Shown here piece by piece: positions 61,355 to 64,000 of a DNA stretch of 64,000 nucleotides. The translations under genes and the position numbers were made by a program. This DNA is from Bradyrhizobium sp. GTDB lineage: Bacteria > Pseudomonadota > Alphaproteobacteria > Rhizobiales > Xanthobacteraceae. Under the pieces are notes generated by a model. That model was not told the DNA's origin. It ran no database searches and worked only from the letters and a program-made list of their open reading frames with translations. The DNA is taken from the NCBI RefSeq assembly GCF_022844465.1, contig NZ_JALHLP010000001.1:62001-126000 (forward strand), read 5' to 3'. The first letter of the stretch is position 1. Each line of letters begins with the position of its first letter.

Positions 61355-62752
61355 TTACCGATATGCGACGGCTTTGGCGGCCGCGACCACCTCGGCCACG
61401 TTGGGCAAAGCGAGCTTTTCGAGGTTCGCCGCATAGGGCATCGGCACGTCCTTGCCGGACACCCGCGCAACCGGCGCGTCGAGGTAATCGAAGGCCTGCT
61501 CCATGATGCGGGCGGCGATCTCGGCGCCGACGCCGCTCTGCTGCCAGCCCTCTTCCACCGTCACCGCGCGGCCGGTCTTCTTCACCGAGGCCACGATGGT
61601 TTCGGTGTCCATCGGGCGCAGCGTGCGCAGGTCAATGACCTCGGCCTCGATGCCTTCCTTTGCCAGTTCGTCGGCGGCCTTCAGCGCGTAGGTCATGCCG
61701 TGCGACCACGAGATCAGGGTGACGTGCCCGCCGGTGCGAACGATCCGCGCCTTGCCGATCGGGATCAGGTAGTCGTCAAGCTTCGGGACCTCGCCGCTCT
61801 GCCCGTACAGGACTTCGTTCTCCAGGAAAATGATCGGGTTGGGATCGCGGATCGCCGCCTTCAGCAGCCCCTTGTGGTCGGCGGCCGAGAACGGCGCGAT
61901 CACCTTCAGCCCGGGAATCTGCGAATACCAGGCCGAATAATCCTGGCTGTGTTGGGCGGCAACGCGGGCGGCTGCGCCGTTCGGTCCGCGAAACACGATC
62001 GAACAGCCCATCTGGCCGCCCGACATGTACAGCGTCTTGGCCGCGGAATTGATGATCTGGTCGATCGCCTGCATGGCGAAGTTGAAGGTCATGAATTCGA
62101 CGATCGGCTTCAGTCCCGACATCGCCGCACCAACGCCGACGCCGGCAAAGCCGTGCTCGGTGATCGGCGTATCGATCACGCGGCGGGCTCCGAATTCCTG
62201 CAGCAGGCCCTGCGTGACCTTGTAGGCGCCCTGATATTCCGCGACCTCCTCACCCATGACGAAGACATCGGGATCGCGACGCATCTCCTCGGCCATCGCA
62301 TCGCGCAGCGCCTCGCGGATGGTCATGGTCACCATCTCGGTGCCCGCCGGAACTTCCGGATCGCGCTCGGCCACGGCGGCGGGCGCCGACGGAGTCGCCG
62401 GCGCCGAAATCATCGGCCTGCCCTCGCCGACTGGCGAACGCGACTGCGCCGCTTCGCGGGCGACGTTGGGCGGCGGCGCGCTCGCCTTGCCGAGATCGGC
62501 GGCGCTCTCGCCGTCGGACAGGATGGTCGCGATCGGCGTATTGACGGCGACGTCGGCGGTGCCTTCGGGGATCAATATCCTGCCGAGCGTGCCCTCATCG
62601 GTCGCCTCGACTTCCATCGTCGCCTTGTCGGTCTCGATCTCGGCGATGACATCGCCGGACTTGATCGCCTCGCCTTCCTTCTTCAGCCATTTCGCAAGAT
62701 TACCCTTTTCCATCGTCGGCGACAGCGCAGGCATCAGGACTTGAATGGGCAT
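61355..62752 (-). CDS. pdhB: Pyruvate dehydrogenase E1 beta with N-terminal lipoyl domain
   Basis: 465 aa. Residues 1-78 are a lipoyl domain ([37 protein letters not shown]) almost the same as in E2. A linker leads to the E1 beta core: [33 protein letters not shown], the interface [25 protein letters not shown] and the C-terminal transketolase domain. Start at the ATG at 62752; upstream in-frame ATG at 62770 is less likely. Lipoyl-bearing E1 beta is known in alphaproteobacteria. Confidence 0.97.
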   Translation of the reverse strand: MPIQVLMPALSPTMEKGNLAKWLKKEGEAIKSGDVIAEIETDKATMEVEATDEGTLGRILIPEGTADVAVNTPIATILSDGESAADLGKASAPPPNVAREAAQSRSPVGEGRPMISAPATPSAPAAVAERDPEVPAGTEMVTMTIREALRDAMAEEMRRDPDVFVMGEEVAEYQGAYKVTQGLLQEFGARRVIDTPITEHGFAGVGVGAAMSGLKPIVEFMTFNFAMQAIDQIINSAAKTLYMSGGQMGCSIVFRGPNGAAARVAAQHSQDYSAWYSQIPGLKVIAPFSAADHKGLLKAAIRDPNPIIFLENEVLYGQSGEVPKLDDYLIPIGKARIVRTGGHVTLISWSHGMTYALKAADELAKEGIEAEVIDLRTLRPMDTETIVASVKKTGRAVTVEEGWQQSGVGAEIAARIMEQAFDYLDAPVARVSGKDVPMPYAANLEKLALPNVAEVVAAAKAVAYR

Positions 62753-62813
62753 ATCGGCTCCCGAAATCACTCTTCAGTTTGTTCTGCGCTCATTTCGCCG
62801 CGTGCAGTAAAAT

Positions 62814-63833
62814 TCAACGATAGACATCAGTCCAGAGCTCGGAAGGATCGGGCTCGGGATCACGCTGGGCAAAATCCGCCGACGCATTGACGATCTCGCG
62901 CACCTCGGCGTCGATGGCTTTCAGTTCCTGCTCGCTGACCTTGGCCGCGAGCAAGCGGTTGCGGACCTGCTCGATCGGGTCCTGATCGTGGCGGATCTTC
63001 TCGACCTCCTCGCGGGTCCGGTACTTGGCGGGATCCGACATCGAGTGGCCGCGGTAGCGGTAGGTCTGCATTTCCAGGATGAAAGGTCCGTTGCCGGCGC
63101 GGCACCAGGCCACCGCCTCGTCGCCGGCGGCTTTCACGGCACGGACATCCATGCCGTCAACTTGCTCGCCCGGAATGTCAAAGGAGATACCGCGCCTGGA
63201 AAAATCAGTCTGCGCGGACGAGCGCGTCACCGACGTACCCATGGCGTAACGGTTGTTCTCGATCACATAGACCACCGGCAGCTTCCAGAGTGACGCCATG
63301 TTGAAGCTCTCGTAGACCTGGCCCTGGTTGGAGGCGCCGTCGCCGAAATAGGCAATGCTGACGAAATCATTGCCGCGGTAGCGATTGGCAAAGGCGAGAC
63401 CGGTTCCGAGCGACACCTGGGCGCCGACAATGCCGTGGCCGCCGAAAAAATTCTTCTCCATGCTGAACATGTGCATGGAGCCGCCCTTGCCCTTGGAATA
63501 GCCGCCACGGCGGCCGGTAAGTTCAGCCATCACGCCGTTGGCTTCCATGCCGCATGCCAGCATGTGGCCGTGGTCGCGATATCCGGTGATCACCTGATCG
63601 CCCGGTTTCAAGGCCATCTGCATCCCCACCACCACCGCCTCCTGGCCGATATAGAGGTGGCAGAAGCCGCCGATCGCACCCATGCCGTAGAGTTGGCCGG
63701 CCTTTTCCTCGAAGCGCCGGATCAGCAGCATGTCCCGGAACGCGGCCAGTTCCTGCGCTTTGGTGAAATCCGGAGGGGATCGGCTTGCCTTTGGCGTTGA
63801 TTCCTTTTCGACGGTTTTCCTGAGTACGGCCAT
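62814..63833 (-). CDS. pdhA: Pyruvate dehydrogenase E1 alpha
   Basis: ThDP-dependent decarboxylase of pyruvate. 339 aa. Thiamine motif AYFGDGASNQGQVYESFNMASLWKLPVVYVIENN; the phosphorylation-loop region RYRGHSMSDPAKYRTREEV. Length is usual. First gene of the pdh operon; the 167 bp up to the window end contain AT-rich parts (GGAAAATAATGCTATG) that could be the promoter. Confidence 0.97.
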   Translation of the reverse strand: MAVLRKTVEKESTPKASRSPPDFTKAQELAAFRDMLLIRRFEEKAGQLYGMGAIGGFCHLYIGQEAVVVGMQMALKPGDQVITGYRDHGHMLACGMEANGVMAELTGRRGGYSKGKGGSMHMFSMEKNFFGGHGIVGAQVSLGTGLAFANRYRGNDFVSIAYFGDGASNQGQVYESFNMASLWKLPVVYVIENNRYAMGTSVTRSSAQTDFSRRGISFDIPGEQVDGMDVRAVKAAGDEAVAWCRAGNGPFILEMQTYRYRGHSMSDPAKYRTREEVEKIRHDQDPIEQVRNRLLAAKVSEQELKAIDAEVREIVNASADFAQRDPEPDPSELWTDVYR

Positions 63834-64000
63834 GGCGATTCCGAATGAGTGAGGCGGTCAGCCCTCTCTATCCCAACTCAAACCGCCGTGAAAGGATTGC
63901 CTGCGCTTAGGAAAATAATGCTATGCCGCAGTGCAACGCGGCGACACTTTCGAAATTGAATCCGCCGGTTTTTGAAATTTGCGCACCGGGTCATGACGAC

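Overview
The window is a stretch of conserved chromosome from a GC-rich alphaproteobacterium, most likely Bradyrhizobium or a close relative (Nitrobacteraceae). The basis is gene order and protein character (yajC-secD-secF, tatABC next to scpAB, a pdhA-pdhB-DUF5076-pdhC-lpdA cluster, tandem Omp25/31-like porins, an ExoR homologue), a direct-repeat type LexA box (GTTC-N7-GTTC), and several families of interspersed palindromic repeats of the kind common in that group. I see no rRNA, tRNA, CRISPR array, prophage or insertion sequence. About 60 protein genes are supported.

Layout. 1-10.2 kb: a truncated GNAT gene, queA, two cyclophilins around a TonB-like secreted protein, coaD, a small secreted protein, a large hybrid histidine kinase, gyrA and a DUF2306 membrane protein. 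10.3-16.2 kb: ssb and uvrA, each with its own LexA box, separated by two tandem outer-membrane porin genes; uvrA carries an in-frame palindromic element. 16.2-18.5 kb: an accessory patch where a DUF433/DUF5615 toxin-antitoxin-like pair lies between two direct repeats, each made of a palindromic repeat plus the 3' end of an AAA ATPase gene. 18.5-24.7 kb: an acyl-CoA ligase/PPC-domain operon and a run of small stress or membrane genes (42-aa zinc protein, SPW, GNAT, DUF3597, DUF2189, DUF1127). 24.8-34.3 kb: trmFO with an odd kinase fusion; a Sec operon (yajC-secD-secF) that ends in homologues of two mitochondrial complex I assembly factors; a DUF815 ATPase and a LysM/LytM lipoprotein. 34.4-47.7 kb: pcm, an orphan receiver, surE, serS, tatABC, scpAB, nagZ, a SPOR protein, argS and dgt. 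47.8-64 kb: erpA, an RND efflux pair with a coupled amidohydrolase, xth, exoR-ilvD, a Bug-type binding protein, lpdA and the pyruvate dehydrogenase operon.

Most genes are housekeeping: protein export (Sec, Tat), DNA repair and topology (uvrA, ssb, gyrA, xth), chromosome segregation (scpAB), translation (serS, argS, queA, trmFO), cell wall turnover (nagZ, LytM, SPOR) and central metabolism (pdh, lpdA, ilvD, coaD). I did not find a wholly new multi-gene system. The points most worth a second look are the kinase fused to a lysine-less acyl-CoA-ligase tail, the complex I assembly pair in the Sec operon, the repeat-flanked toxin-antitoxin patch with its ATPase gene remnant, and the palindromic element translated inside uvrA.
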